A DNA stretch of 64,000 nt from Diogma glabrata (GCA_963693315.1 OY856186.1:91119554-91183553); one strand, 5' to 3'. Counted from the first letter of the stretch, positions 12,746-25,279 are shown. Notes: generated from the letters alone by a model not told the origin. Numbers and translations: made by a program.

Positions 12746-13009
12746 CAGCAATAAGCAATTAGATTCATACAGGTCAAGAAAGGAATTTTAAATCTTCAAT
12801 ATTTCAAGAAATCTATCAGATACTTGGAATCAATAAATCCAGAACAACCCCATAGCTGAGTCAAAGAGTTGATTTTTATGTTATCTGTTGATCTAGCACA
12901 TTAAAGGGTAGATGATGGAGAAGCATTACTGGGTTGAAGCATTTTAAATTGCAGTCCAGCATATGATCAAATCGTACATTAAGATCGGTCTGATCACCGA
13001 GATGTAAAA

Positions 13010-13340
13010 TCATTGGGATATGTGAGGTGCAAGATTCCATCGTTTTCCATGGTTTTTGACATGAGTATAGATAGTGCTACTGTAGCTTTTTTGGCTCTTT
13101 CTGTGATATTTGATTTCCAGGTGAGTCCACCTAGGTATTCAGCAGGTACATAGGTATTTTGCTAGTTCTGCAAGTGCAAGATCACTTCCCTCCAGAGCAA
13201 TGGAGCCAGTATGTGCTTCCTGGTAAAAAGAATCACTTCTGTTTTTGCAGGATTATTTTCAGTTTTGGCCCATGTCAATGTTATTGCAAGGGTAGTTGGG
13301 ACTGACTCGTCTAATGTACTTTGACTAGAATCGCCACTTG
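13010..13340 (-). pseudogene. Non-LTR reverse transcriptase thumb-region fragment
   Basis: The minus strand encodes NPAKTEVILFTRK near 13235 and, in another frame, YLGGLTWKSNITERAKKAT near 13085-13140. This order is typical of the RT C-terminal part in R1/Jockey/CR1-type elements. A frameshift separates the two parts. The first part is shared with copy A1 (796-1010). Confidence 0.7.
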
Positions 13341-14190
13341 ATTATTTTATTCAATGCCGACCCCCCATGTTATTTGTTAAAGAAACCTAAATGGCAAGGT
13401 GACGGAGATTAATATCAAGATAAAGATATGAAAGTCAAAGATGTAAAACAAAATCAAATCAAGCAAAACAAAGATTCAAATTTATTTTAAACCCTTTAAG
13501 TTTGAAACCCTTTGACTACTCTAATATAAGAACTACTCTAATATAAGAACACCTCAAACTCATCTTCTTTTCTCCCGCTCTAGTGTGGCCCAAACCACAT
13601 TCAATTTTTTAAGTTTTCGCACTTGAAAAGCTCTAGATTGTTTTCGAAAGCATAGTTCTTAAACAGCAAAAGTTCTTTTCGTTTATCGTTCTCAAGACTG
13701 TCATACTAACCTTACCAGACTAAAGAAACGTTTTTCGCTAATTTTGGAGTTTTAAATCCCCTTGTGTCTTTAACATAATCAATAGCAACAGAAATAAAAG
13801 CCGGATACTAACTTATAACAGGAAAAATACTAAACCTAACAATAGCATTTCCTTATAGTTTAGCTGTAACGAATACAAATTAATCCAAATATAAATATTA
13901 ATGCTGAGAACTTCATGTTATTTGCAAGAATTATGATAGAACAGAGTAGTAATTCTTGTATTCAACAGTTATTAGTGATGTCAACTATTTAGTTAACACA
14001 CATTTGGTTACACCCTCGGCAGCCTGTTGCACCAAGCCACGAGGCATCAATTTATCAAAACAAATGTTTCTAACATAATTCGATATACTCATCGCCAAGG
14101 CATACCATCGCTAGTAAGAGGAGCGCCTTCGATTATCACACATTTGTAATAAGCTCATTAAATAAGACAAAACAGAGTGTTGCTTGAGCG
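13341..14190. other. Non-coding interior of copy C
   Basis: The part from about 13600 onward matches 1015-1620. The interval 13350-13600 is absent from copy A1 and includes a tandem duplication of CTACTCTAATATAAGAA near 13515-13550. No product was recognised. Confidence 0.4.
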
Positions 14191-14972
14191 GTGGAACCAA
14201 TGATTCATCGCATAAATAAAAAACTGTGTAAGCCGCAGTTCCAAATCATAAACGTAATAAAAACGATTCACGGCATGCCCACGACTAATAATAAGAGGTA
14301 CGCCAACGAATTCAATCAGTTCATTTTACACCCTAAAACATTGGAAAAACGTATAGGAAAATCTCAAAAACAATACACAAATTGCCATCTGATAGCTGAA
14401 AGTAATCTACGAAAGATTACGTATCAAATCTACGAAAACCTTCAAAGCTCTTATGACAAATAGTCTATCGTCAATTGTTCTGAAAAGAAATTGGGCAGCA
14501 TCTTCATTCTTGCATGGCTGACTAATGCAAGATCAAACATAAAAGGTTTCGAAGTTTTAGAAGAAATTTTTACTTAAATACGGGTTCTGAATAAAATTTT
14601 TTTTCTTCAATAAAACAACTTATTTCACTTCCATGTAAACAAACACAAAAATATAAAATAAAATGAATATTTTAATATTGAACTTCTTCTTATAATTATT
14701 AACATAAAATTCTACAAATTTACTAAATAAATAGATAAACTGGAAATATATACGAAGATATATAACAAATAAGTTATTTATTTGACAACTCAAAAAAGTT
14801 TGTTATTTAAATTCCTAGTAAACGCCATAGCAACAACCTAGTGCGATGTTTTTTAATACTATCCTCCTAGTTTAGTTCATACTCAAACCAATTTTTTACT
14901 ATACTAGCAATTTTGTATTAAACTAGGTAGTAAAGTTTAACTAGTGTTTACTAGTTTTTATGCATATCGCCC

Positions 14973-15113
14973 ATTATATTCTATTTCACAGAAACTAAAC
15001 TTGTCAATTAATGAGTTTGTTTCTGTGAGAAAATTTTTACGGAATGCAATTTGTAATAGGATATTAGAAGACAAAACATTTATATAGGAATGTAATATGA
15101 AGGTTAATTAACT
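14973..15113 (-). repeat. Gypsy left (3') LTR, inner part, with adjacent polypurine tract
   Basis: This matches 32760-32898 and ends TTAACT at 15113. On the minus strand it is directly preceded by a purine-rich GTGCGGAGG, which fits the plus-strand priming tract. Confidence 0.85.
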
Positions 15114-15146
15114 CCTCCGCACTTAAATGTGATTGTCCTCAATCCC

Positions 15147-16680
15147 TTAGAAATATGGAATGTTATTGAAATTCAGTTCTGGAGCGCTGGAAGCGGGTCT
15201 TAGAATTATCGAACTTTGTTTTGGTTTTGAATTTGGAAAATATACTGCATCAGGTGAAGTGTGTTTTGGACTTGAAGTTTGCTTACTAATTTTGAAGGTT
15301 TTGATAGCTTTAATACAAAGTTTGTATGAAATTATGAAGGAAGCTGCAGCAACAAAGGCATAACATAGGTAATGAAGCCTAGAGGATTCTGAATGTAGAA
15401 GGCTTATCGCGTTCGTGTTATTGATATGAATTTCCTCCATCATTTCTAACGATAGTATTCGTTTTAGCTCCCTCTCTTTCGAAAGTGGATGTAAAATTGC
15501 GGGTAAAACATGAAATTGGGTTTCTTCACGTGAAGTGAATGACTGACCGGCAATGTTTATTGAAATATTATTGAATTTAATTAAAAATGTGCCGTCCAAA
15601 TGTTGGGGTATAGATTGAATTAGGATAGTGCTGTTAAAATTGTTAAGGAGAATTATACCTGGAGTTATTTCTTCGATTTGAGGAATGTGTTGGTTGTTTA
15701 CATTATTGCATTCCGCTAACATGCTTTTGAGAAGATTTGGAATACAAGATGTGTTTGATAAATTGATTACATTTTTAGATTTACATATAGATATGAGATT
15801 AAGCGTGCCACAATTTTCTTTTAAAGCAAAAAATTCGTTATTATTTCTTAAAATTGTTTCGTATACTAACTCTGTGGCAATTTTATTTCTTTTTACTGGT
15901 TTCAAAATGATTTTGTCGTAAATTTTATGATCTGTTATAGGAACATTTACGATATAAAGAATCGAATTAGAATCTGTAATAATTTTAATTTCGGCAAAAT
16001 TTAAAGCTTCTTCGATTGTAGAGAAAGGAAAATGTTCCTTTTTAAATGTATCAATTGCTAACTTTATTTCTTCTTTGGACAGTATAAGTGAATTTACAAT
16101 CCCCGATTTCGCCCAGTGAATCGCGTAATTTATGTTATTTAAATCTTCTTTGAGTATCTTCATCTTGTATTCCACGTCTTGTATGATCTTATCATTAAGA
16201 TGTTCATTAATAGCTAGTGCGTTTTTAATTTCATTGTTTATCTTAGTCAAATTGTTTAATCGTTCAGTTATTAAATTATTTATTACAACTTGTTTATTAT
16301 TATTATATAAAACATTATTAATTTTTTCTTTAATAGTTATAAAATCGTCATGGTCTGGATTACCTGCGATCCATTTCCATGCGCTTCCTATGAAATTAAG
16401 TGACCTCTTTCTTTGATGTGGTTTTAAATTTAATATTAAGTTTTGAACTTGATCCAATTCAAAAAGTATATAGGGAGCAAGATGATGTTGTCTAGACTTA
16501 TTGGTACTCATGAGCGATAAAATTTCGAGTGTAACATTTTCGTATTCGTCTAGGTCAATGACATGGATTATCTTAAAACAGCCAGTTTGTATTTTAGCAT
16601 GACCCATATTAATCGACACGAATAGGGAATTTGTGAAATCAAGCAATTGAATTCCAGCATTAATATGGTTAAGTAGATGT
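15147..16680 (-). CDS. env: Gypsy env-like glycoprotein (old retroviral-type envelope)
   Basis: A 499-codon frame runs from 16646 to 15147 and stays open upstream to a good splice acceptor at 16681-16682 (pyrimidine-rich tract ending TTACAG on the minus strand). Errantivirus Env is normally made from a spliced RNA, so the exon probably starts at 16680. Around residues 79-81 of the 499-codon frame there is a dibasic R-K-R furin-type site, followed by a hydrophobic segment of the kind conserved as the fusion peptide in insect errantiviruses. Near the C-terminus (about residues 425-450) is one hydrophobic membrane span, then a short basic tail. The frame is uninterrupted. The BEL insertion lies just upstream and would block production of the spliced RNA. 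Confidence 0.85.
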
Positions 16681-16683
16681 CTG
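16681..16683 (-). promoter_or_regulatory. Probable env splice acceptor
   Basis: The minus strand reads TTTAATTTTTATTACAG immediately before the env frame. The preceding pol frame ends at 16707-16709, so the acceptor sits between pol and env, as in other errantiviruses. Confidence 0.6.
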
Positions 16684-16754
16684 TAATAAAAATTAAACGG
16701 TTGGTATTAGTTACGAATGTTGGATTTGTGTACTGTTCTCCCAGATTCGGTGAT

Positions 16755-17060
16755 TGTTGATACCTCAACAGATAAAAATATATCAACCAACCCAGCGGAA
16801 ATCAATAATGCATAATAATGCATAATAGTGCAAAATTGCATTATTATATTTAATTAATTTTCTTTACAATAACTTGATATAATTGTTAACGCAGCAAAAA
16901 TTGCTTATTTAAAGAAAATAAATTACCATAAATAAATAAGAATTATTTTAACATTAAAACTTTAACGTTATTTTTCTTCATCATACAAATCTTCCAGTAA
17001 AGCTAACTGTCCAGCACCCACCAGTGAAAAGCGGGTTAGTTATTACTGAAGGTTTGTACA
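16755..17060 (+). repeat. BEL 5' LTR
   Basis: It differs from 25280-25585 at two positions. TGGTCCTTCGAGTC follows directly at 17061 and is in the expected position for the primer-binding site. Confidence 0.93.
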
Positions 17061-17138
17061 TGGTCCTTCGAGTCTTCAAGTAAAATAAAGTGACCAGAGA
17101 GAACAACAGTCATTAAGATCAGTTAAACATAAACAACA

Positions 17139-18860
17139 ATGGATACAAAAGCTCTGTTCGACCAACAAGCAGAGACAGCTGAAAATCTTAAACAGCTGGT
17201 TACAAACTACAAGAAGGATGGGAAAGAAAGAAAAACATATGACTATTGCGAGAGAAAAAAACTTACAGTACAAAGGCTGTATCTGGAGTATCAACGGGTA
17301 GACGAAATACTAAGAACCACCAAAGGAGTTGATACGAAGCATCCTTACTTCAAGGAACATCGGCTGAAGGTTCACCAATCATACGAATACATAATGGCTG
17401 AACTAAAACAACAACAATCAGTGCCAACAGTCGTAGTAGCCAACAACCTAGATGAAGATCAGCAGAATGCCGGTGCCGTTAGTAATCCAGAAAACTCTGT
17501 TCCAGATAAACTACCAGCATCAACAACTTTTTCAAGTGGTTTATCAATAGGAACAAAAGATTTGCCAGAATCATTATGAGCAAGAAAACAAGAAATAATG
17601 AACACACAACTTATTCGGAATTTAAGAGGAATTCGAGACGCTATTAATTTACAAAAACCAAAAGAACTTTTATCAATAAAACAAAAACAGATCGAATCTA
17701 CCATGGAAAAACTTGAACTTATTCACCATGAAATAATTATGTCTTTAGAAAAGGAAGACAATGCAGGATATGTAAACCAACAAGCTATCTACGAATCTAT
17801 TACTGATGAAACAGAAGAAACATTAACTCTTCTGCAGCAATACATTAGTAGAAATAAGGTGAATATAGAAATAAACGAATCAAAAATCGATATTAAGCTT
17901 CCACAAATCGATTTTCCTCGTTTTTATGGAGAATACAGCAAGTGGTCATCATTTTACGATCAGTTTAAAAGATTCATTCATGAAAATCCTAAATTGACTA
18001 CAACTTATAAGATGTCTTTACTGAAATCCTACATAGGTGGTGATGCAGCCAAAATTATAAGTCATTTGGAAACAACTGAGCAAAACTACAACACAGCTTG
18101 GGAAATTCTGGTAGCGAGATATAACAACAAAAGGTTACTGATAACAAAATACGTAAACACAATTTTATCTCTACCAGTTATTAACACAGAATCGGCTGCA
18201 GCTATCAGAAATCTGCATGATACATTAAGAGAATGTTTACATGCAATAAACAACTTTGGAACAGATACTAGTTCTTGGAATGCAATTATCATTCCAATAA
18301 TCACAAAAAAAATGGATTCCGAAACTCTTAGATTATATGAAACAACACTCGCTAATACTAGAGAAATTCAAACATTGGACGAATTTCTGAAATTTCTAGA
18401 GGGACGATTTCAATCACTTGAAGCTATCTCCAACTCTAGAATAGCATCAAAAAGTATCATCCAAAGCAGCAACAACCGCAACATTGGCTATTCAAACGCT
18501 TCAAATAATAATAGCAATTCACCGACTAACAGTAAAGTAAAAGGGTTTCATGCTGTAAATTCAAACGTCAACAGTTGCCAACAATGCAGTGGAAGTCACC
18601 ATATTGGGCAATGTCCAGCTTTTAATAAACTATCAACAATTGAAAGAACACAGCTGGTGAATTTATTGAAATTATGCAGAAAATGTCTTACCGTGCACCA
18701 GAACAACGGCTACTGTAAATCTGCAATAAAATGTACGAAATGCATGGGAAATCATCACATACTTCTACATACAGATAAATCACAAAATGAAATAAAGTCA
18801 TCCAATTACCAAGCCGTTAGTGCATCTAACTTAAAAACGTTTATGTCACTTCGTCAGAAT
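17139..18860 (+). pseudogene. gag: BEL gag region
   Basis: A frame starts with MDTKALFDQQ at 17139, reaches an in-frame TGA at 17577-17579 and continues in the same frame. The part after about 17880 (IDFPRFYGEYSKWSSFYDQF) matches the DUF1759 capsid-like domain of BEL/Pao Gag. Zinc-knuckle motifs follow at 18574-18610 (CQQCSGSHHIGQC) and 18675-18790. Gag forms the intracellular particle that packages the RNA. Translation restarting at the ATG at 17598 would lose the N-terminal 153 codons. Whether the TGA is a lesion or a recoded stop cannot be settled from one copy. Confidence 0.85.
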
Positions 18861-21800
18861 GAACAACAGTCCGGTACGCTACTTGGAACGGCACTTGTTC
18901 AAGTTTGTAATCAAAATAATATTCAACCCAAATATCTTCGAGTATTAATAGATCCTGGGTCTCAAGCAACGTTTATAACAACAAAGGCGGCAAATGAATT
19001 GAAGATACAAGGACACCAAACGTTTGTTGAAGTAACTGGAAATGCGGGAGCTAATGCTGGAATTGTACGAAAATCTGTGAATCTAGAACTACAACCTAGA
19101 TTCCCATCTGCATTTAAGATGAAAATTAACGCTTTGGTTCTTGATGTTCTCACTACCATCCTTCCAGAACAACATATAGATGATAGAGAGTGGAATCATT
19201 TAAGCAATCTTATGTGGGCTGACCCAACTTATTACAAACCAGGTCCGATCGATGTGCTGTTAGGGGCAAATCATTACTCGGAAATCATACTAGATGGCAT
19301 AATTAAAGGTAATACATCAGAATCGATGGCTCAACAAACAGAATTTGGTTGGATAGTATCAGGAAGGTATGGCAGCTCTAACCAAGGCCAAATCAAATCA
19401 ATGGTTACTTCTATAGAAATAGACAACCAATTAAAGAAATTCTGGGAGATCGAAGAAGTGGTACCCAAACGAACTCTTACAACAGAAGAACAAAAATGTG
19501 AAGAACATTATAAATCAACACATAATTTAGGACTGGATGGTCGATACATCGTTCGTATTCCGTTTAAAGAAGATTACAAACCTTTGGGAGCATCTATCAA
19601 CAGAGCATTTGCACGACTTCTACAGCTAGAGAAACGATTCGAATTGTGTTCAGAATTTAAAAGATCTTACAAGGATTGCATGCAAGAATACATTCAGCTA
19701 GGACACATGCAACCAGTTACATCCAACAACAACGGATCGTATTATATTCCTCATCATGCTGTTATTAAAGAAAACAGCTCAACAACAAAATTACGAGTTG
19801 TTTTTGATGCCTCTGCTAAAACTACCAACGGTGTCAGCCATAATGACAACCAAATGACTGGGCCGACAATCCAACAAGATTTATTATCTATACTATTGAG
19901 ATGGCGTAAACATAAATACGTGTATGGTGCCGATATTGAAAAAATGTATCGACAAATTAAAATTCATGAAGATGATCAGCATTTCCAGAGATTATTGTGG
20001 CGCAATTCACCTACAGAAAAGGTTCAAGAATACCAACTTACGACAGTTACGTTTGGAACAACCTCTGCACCATACTTAGCCATCCGAACACTTCAACAGA
20101 TTGCATACGATAACGAATTTAGATATTTATTAGCTTCGGAAATCATTCTCAATGATTTTTATGTTGATGATCTACTCTCTGGTAACGAAACAATCGAAGA
20201 AGCACTTACAACTCAACAGCAGCTTCTTGATTCTTTAAGCAGTTGCGGATTTAACCTGAGGAAATGGTTTGGAAATCACCCTAGTATTTTATCAAACATA
20301 CCAATTGAGTTTCAAGAAACAAAATCATATCAGATAAAACTCGATGATACAATAAAAACGCTTGGAATAAGTTGGAACCCAACAACAGATACTTTTGAAT
20401 TCAAGGTAACGATTCCGGATACAGAAATTATTACAACTAAACGAAAATTTCTTTCGGAAGCATCAAAACTGTTTGATCCTCTTGGATGGCTTCCTCCTAC
20501 AATCATTCAAGCCAAAATACTCCTCCAACAACTATGGTTGACTGGTGTTAGTTGGGATCAACCACTGCCAGATAATGTAAATTCTAAATAGATTCTTTAC
20601 AAACAGACATTACCTGCGCTAGAAAAACAGAAAATTCCGAGATGGGTCAATAACTTAAAATGTAATACACCTGAGTTACATGGTTTCTGTGATGCGTCAG
20701 AACTTGCATACGCAGCAGCAGTATATTTTTCAACCAAAGATGAGAAGGGATTAAAAACAGTCACCTTACTAACAGCTAAGACTAAGGTGGCGCCAATAAA
20801 AACAAAAATCACTCTTCCTAAATTAGAACTATGTGGAGCGTTGCTATTAGCCAAATTGTTACGAAATGTAGAACAAGCAATGCAAATTTCAAATATAAAA
20901 ACATATGCATGGAGTGATTCCACGATTGCATTAGCCTGGATAAGAGGTAGTCCAATGAGATGGAAAACTTTCGTTGCCAATCGAGTAACTGAAATACAAC
21001 AACTTACTGATGCTTCACAATGGAACCACGTTAAAACAGAAGACAACCCAGCAGATTGTGCTACTAGAGGAATTGATCCAGATAAATTAAGTGAACATCA
21101 TTTATGGTGGAACGGACCAAATTGGTTAAAGGAAAATCAAGAAAAATGGCCAAAATTAACAACTGAATTAAAAATTGAAGATATTCCAGATACAAAAAGA
21201 ACTGTGCTAACTATGATGATGACAACTGATCCATATAGTCTTCTTTGTACAAGATACTCTAAATTAATAAAACTACAACGAGTTATAGCATACTGTCAGC
21301 GATTTGTAAACCGACTTAGAAAAAAACTGTATCCGACGTCTCTAACCCTAACAACGATAGAGATGGAGGAAGCTTTGCAGCGGATCGTAATAACAGTACA
21401 ATCTAAAAACTTTCATGAAGAAATATCACAACTAAAAACTAAAACGCATATCTCAAGTAAGAGTAAAATTCTTTCTTTGAGTCCGTTTCTAGACCAACAA
21501 GGTATACTACGGGTAGGAGGTAGATTACAAAATTCAACACTTTCATTTAACGAAAAACATCCGATTATTTTACCGAAAAAACATCCAGTAACCGAGCTAA
21601 TAATAACGAATGCTCATTTAACAACTTTGCATGGAGGAGCGCAGCTAACGTTATCTTACATCCGAAAGCGTTTTTGGATTATTAATGCAAAAAGCTGTGT
21701 TCGGAATTCAATTCATAAATGCGTAAAATGCCACAGATTCAAAGCTAAGGCTAATCAGCAAATAATGGGTAATCTACCATCATCAAGAATTGTTCCTTCT

Positions 21801-22022
21801 CGACCATTTTTAAAAACAGGAGTAGATTATGCGGGGCCTCTTAACATTCGAACAACGAAAGGAAGAGGACATAAATCATACAAAGGCTACATAGCACTTT
21901 TTGTGTGTATGGCTACAAAGGCAGTCCATATTGAAGTCGTAAGTGATCTTACATCACAAGGATTCATTGCAGCATACAAGAGATTTACATCACGGCTGAG
22001 CTCAACAAAAGAAAAAAATTAA
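18861..22022 (+). pseudogene. pol: BEL pol: protease, RT, RNase H, integrase N-part
   Basis: The same frame as gag continues through an aspartic-protease site (LIDPGSQATF near 18945), the RT palm (ADIEKMYRQIKI near 19930; FYVDDLLSG near 20158) and, after an in-frame TAG at 20589-20591, RNase H (FCDASELAYAAAVYF near 20685). It then reaches the integrase zinc region (H-x4-H near 21612; CVKCH near 21721) and the first catalytic Asp (GVDYAGPL near 21820). The frame ends at 22020-22022. The expected second catalytic block (S-D-N-G type) is absent between about 21985 and 22030, and the frame shifts there, so a short deletion removed an essential integrase residue. The domain order is that of BEL/Pao. 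Confidence 0.88.
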
Positions 22023-22024
22023 CT

Positions 22025-22790
22025 ATGCAACAACTTAATCCTGAATTTGAAGAGCTTCTCTCCAAAGACAACACTACTTGGCATTTTATACCACCTCGTG
22101 CCGCACATTTTGGTGGTCTATGGGAAGCAGGAGTCAAATCAATGAAGTATCATTTAAAAAGGGTGATAGGGGAAACAACATTAACCTTTGAAGAATTAAC
22201 AACGTTACTCACTCAAATAGAAGCGTGCATGAATTCACGACCATTATCACCGTTGACATCTGATCCAAGTGATCTATCAGTTTTAACGCCTGGACATTTT
22301 TTGATTGGCGATTCCTTAATTTCACTGCCAGATCCAAATATAGAAGTATCTAACCTAAATGGTCTTAAGCGATGGAGATTGGTTGAAGCAATGAAACAAC
22401 ATTTTTGGAAGAAATGGTCCAAGGACTATTTATCAACTCTGCAACAAAGGTCTAAATGGAATAAAACTGAAACTAACTTAAATATCGGGGAATTAGTTTT
22501 GGTAATAGATGATCAACTGCCACCAACAAAATGGATGACGGCCAGAGTAGTAGAAGTACATCCAGGACTAGATAACAAGGTGCGAGTGGCAACAATTTGT
22601 GGCCCGGGGAAGGTCATTCTGAAAAGGCCTATATCTAAATTATCACGCCTACCTATTGAAAAAGTAGAAATTAATGATGATACAAATCTACAACAAAAAG
22701 GAAACAACGAAAAGAAGTCTGAAGAGCACAAAACTACCACCAATACTAGATGTACAAGAAGGAACACGGCACCATGCAAAATAAGCAGTA
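22025..22790 (+). pseudogene. BEL integrase C-terminal part
   Basis: After the deletion the new frame contains PPRAAHFGGLWEAGVKSMKY near 22090-22150, with the catalytic Glu in WEA. It continues with MNSRPLSPL and a C-terminal DUF5641-like segment (GHFLIGDSL; KWSKDYLSTLQQRSKW; GELVLVIDD). It runs without a stop into the env-like part, which is unusual unless env is made by splicing or is part of one polyprotein. Confidence 0.8.
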
Positions 22791-22798
22791 ACCACTAT

Positions 22799-23503
22799 AT
22801 GTTTACAATGTTTGTGATATTTGCAATCCTTTGTCCTGGTCAAGCAGCAAACATAAGTTTCGTAAATAATCAGTGTGAGGTTCACAAACTAAACAACCAA
22901 CCAGGAATTATCTTTGAAAAATTAGGTAAAATGTGGTTCACCAACAATAATTGGAACATAATCGTCTATTTAAATTTGTCAACCTACGAGCAAGAACTAA
23001 ATATTTTTCACCGCTGTTTGGAAAAAATAAGCCAAATATGCAAGAAAACCAATATTTCAAATTGTAATCAAACATATCAACAGTTTGATCACATGCTAAC
23101 GGAAATAGTACAGCACGACCAGTTGATCAGACATCCAACTCATCATCGAGAAAAAAGAGGTTTGATCAATGTCATTGGTCGAATAGAACATGAATTATTT
23201 GGAGTAATGGATGATCGGGATGCTAATCACTACAAACAACAAATAAAACTACTTCAAATGAATGAAAATCACTTACTTCAGCTGCAGAAAAATCAAACCT
23301 CAATTGCCGAATCCACCTTGAACATATTAAAAAGACAAGAGGCTGATATAAACAACCATTGGTTACAATTCAAAGAGCAATCTCAATTAGTTTTGGAAGG
23401 AATAAATCATGAAACAACATTTATTAAAATGTCTTTATACACAACGCTTCTAATGGTTAATTTCCGAAATAGACAAACAACACTTATAACTCAAGAGGCT
23501 TGA
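22799..23503 (+). pseudogene. env: BEL env-like frame, N-terminal half
   Basis: A hydrophobic leader (MFTMFVIFAILCPGQA) starts at 22799 and looks like a signal peptide. N-glycosylation-type N-x-S/T sites follow. A dibasic REKR site at about 23148-23160 precedes a GLINVIGRI-type hydrophobic stretch, resembling the furin site and fusion segment of insect retroviral F-like envelopes. A heptad-rich coiled-coil-like region then begins. The frame is cut by a non-LTR insertion with its duplication at 23479-23488 and 24231-24240. Removing 752 bp would leave the two halves in the same frame. Confidence 0.75.
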
Positions 23504-24230
23504 AAACGAAATTTAAAAACTTTAAATTAGCTGTGGAAGAAAATAATTTTGATTTAATATGTTTAACTGAAACTTGACTTTAGAATAAATTAATTCCAAC
23601 GAATACTTAGATGATTGACATGTGGTAATAAGGAAAGATAGAAACCAGCAGTTGAGTGGTAACGAATATTTATCAAATTTAATAGTCGTGTTCGTGCGAC
23701 AACTCTCATGTTGGCTAATGTAATTATTTCTAATACAATTTGTTAATGTAGTTTTGCTAATGTGAGCGCGTCTGATTTGACTGAGGCAACTGTAAAAACA
23801 ACAACAAGTGCATAAAATTTTTTAGTTGCTCCAGTCGGGTTGAACACGGCTTTTATTTGTGGATATTTTCGTTTTTCTGTTTTTAAGTCTCCTGACGATA
23901 GTTGATGAAATGAAACAATAATTTTTTTTTCTTTAATTTTATACTTTTGGATTGTATACTTTTAGATTTAATGTTTTTGGTAATTTTTGTTTCTCAAACT
24001 ATATGAATTAATCTAGACACTTTATTAATGGTTATCTTGTTGTTAATATTAACTTGAATTTATATAAAATCAACTTTATACTTAAAAATGTAAATATTTG
24101 ATTTAACTTGTACAAATCAAAAAATCCACTTGTAACTTTATTTTGTAATATTGAAGCAGCATATAAATGGACAACTGTTTGCTGCTCTTGCCAAATAAAT
24201 AAATAAATAAATAAATAAAATAAATAAATA
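23489..24230 (+). mobile_element. Short internally deleted Jockey-like non-LTR element
   Basis: AACACTTATA occurs on both sides (23479-23488 and 24231-24240). The 5' part encodes LAVEENNFDLICLTETWL near 23523-23577, the start of an AP-like endonuclease, followed by a stop. The rest is non-coding 3' sequence ending in a TAAA repeat tail (24191-24230). RT is absent, so most of ORF2 was lost before or during insertion. The TSD and tail show target-primed insertion by an active partner. Confidence 0.85.
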
Positions 24231-24240
24231 AACACTTATA

Positions 24241-25254
24241 CAAGTGTTGACAAACACACATTCCATAATGACAAAAACTTCTATCTTAACAACAGAACAA
24301 TTGCAGAAAGAACTATCATATATTAATGAAAATATACCAAAGGGACAACAAATACCATGGCCAAACGGAAAACACAACATCCTTCACATGTATCGTGTGT
24401 TAACGGTCACAGCAAGAACAATTGAAAATCTGCTAATTGTCAACTTCAATCTTCCATTAGCAGACAACATGCTCCATAATATGTACAAACTCACCGCTTT
24501 TCCAATGAATACATTTAATGAATCTAAAGCAATTGTACCAAAAGGAGAGATTCTCATCACAGGCTTACACATGGACCAATACTATTTTATGTCAACCACG
24601 GATTTGGATAAGTGCTTTGCAGCAAGCTCAGAAGAGTTTTTATGTAAGCAAACACATCCAATTCATACAACTGATCCTACAAAATCGTGTGAACTATCAA
24701 TACTCTACTGGAACAAAATCAACAAATACTGTAACGTTCAAAAAGCAAAACCTGTTGATAGTTGGTACCAATTAAAGAACAACACTTGGTTGTTTGCATT
24801 AAGCAATGAAACCAATCTTCGGATCATATGCAAAGAAGAACAATTTATGATTCATCTAAACGGAAGCGGAAAACTTATACTGAAACCAAGGTGCGTGGCA
24901 AAGAGTGAAAAAATATTGTTACAATCCCAGGGATCATACAACAGTACCATCTACTCAGTAATTTTGAATCAAATGGATTTTGATGATGAAGTCGGGTTTA
25001 ACAACTTTAGTCAACTTTTGAATTACTCCATCAATAACAGTATTCTTCAAGAAGTGAGAATCGCAGAAAATTCTATTAATACAGTAAAATATCAAGAAAC
25101 CTTACCTTTCTTGCAAAGGCCATCAGTTCATGATGTTCATCATTATTTTATTTTGTATGGACTAATTGTGTCCATTGCAATTGTTATAATTATCAAATAT
25201 CGATGCAGTAAAGAGGTTAATGGAATTCCTGCAGCCCAGCAACTAGAAGTATAA
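24241..25254 (+). pseudogene. env: BEL env-like frame, C-terminal half
   Basis: The 336-codon frame at 24244-25254 has paired cysteines and many N-x-S/T sites, and near its end a membrane span (FILYGLIVSIAIVIIIKY, about residues 305-322) with a short cytoplasmic tail. This is the expected ectodomain C-part and anchor of an envelope protein. It has lost its start and leader because of the Jockey-like insertion. A purine-rich GGGCCCCGGAGTA precedes the 3' LTR. Confidence 0.75.
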
Positions 25255-25279
25255 CAGTATACAGCTGGGCCCCGGAGTA

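Larger units (their letters stand above)
10374..14972 (+). mobile_element. GGGC-family element copy C, complete, inside the gypsy LTR
   Basis: The left end is GGGCCATATGTATAAAAC. The reverse complement of the right end is GGGCGATATGCATAAAAAC, giving imperfect terminal inverted repeats of about 24 bp. The flanks are ATT (10371-10373 and 14973-14975), and comparison with the intact gypsy LTR at 32755-32770 confirms a 3-bp duplication. Subterminal CTAGTAA/TTACTAG motifs recur at both ends. Inside are old fragments of a gypsy pol (11880-12760) and a non-LTR RT (13010-13340). I recognise no transposase, so this copy is probably non-autonomous. A frame at 14191-14463 is conserved with 1621-1821 in copy A1 but matches nothing I know. 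Confidence 0.8.

Noticed and set aside
15160..16416. Plus-strand frames across the gypsy env
   Set aside because: They are antisense shadows of a 499-codon minus-strand frame with clear envelope features.
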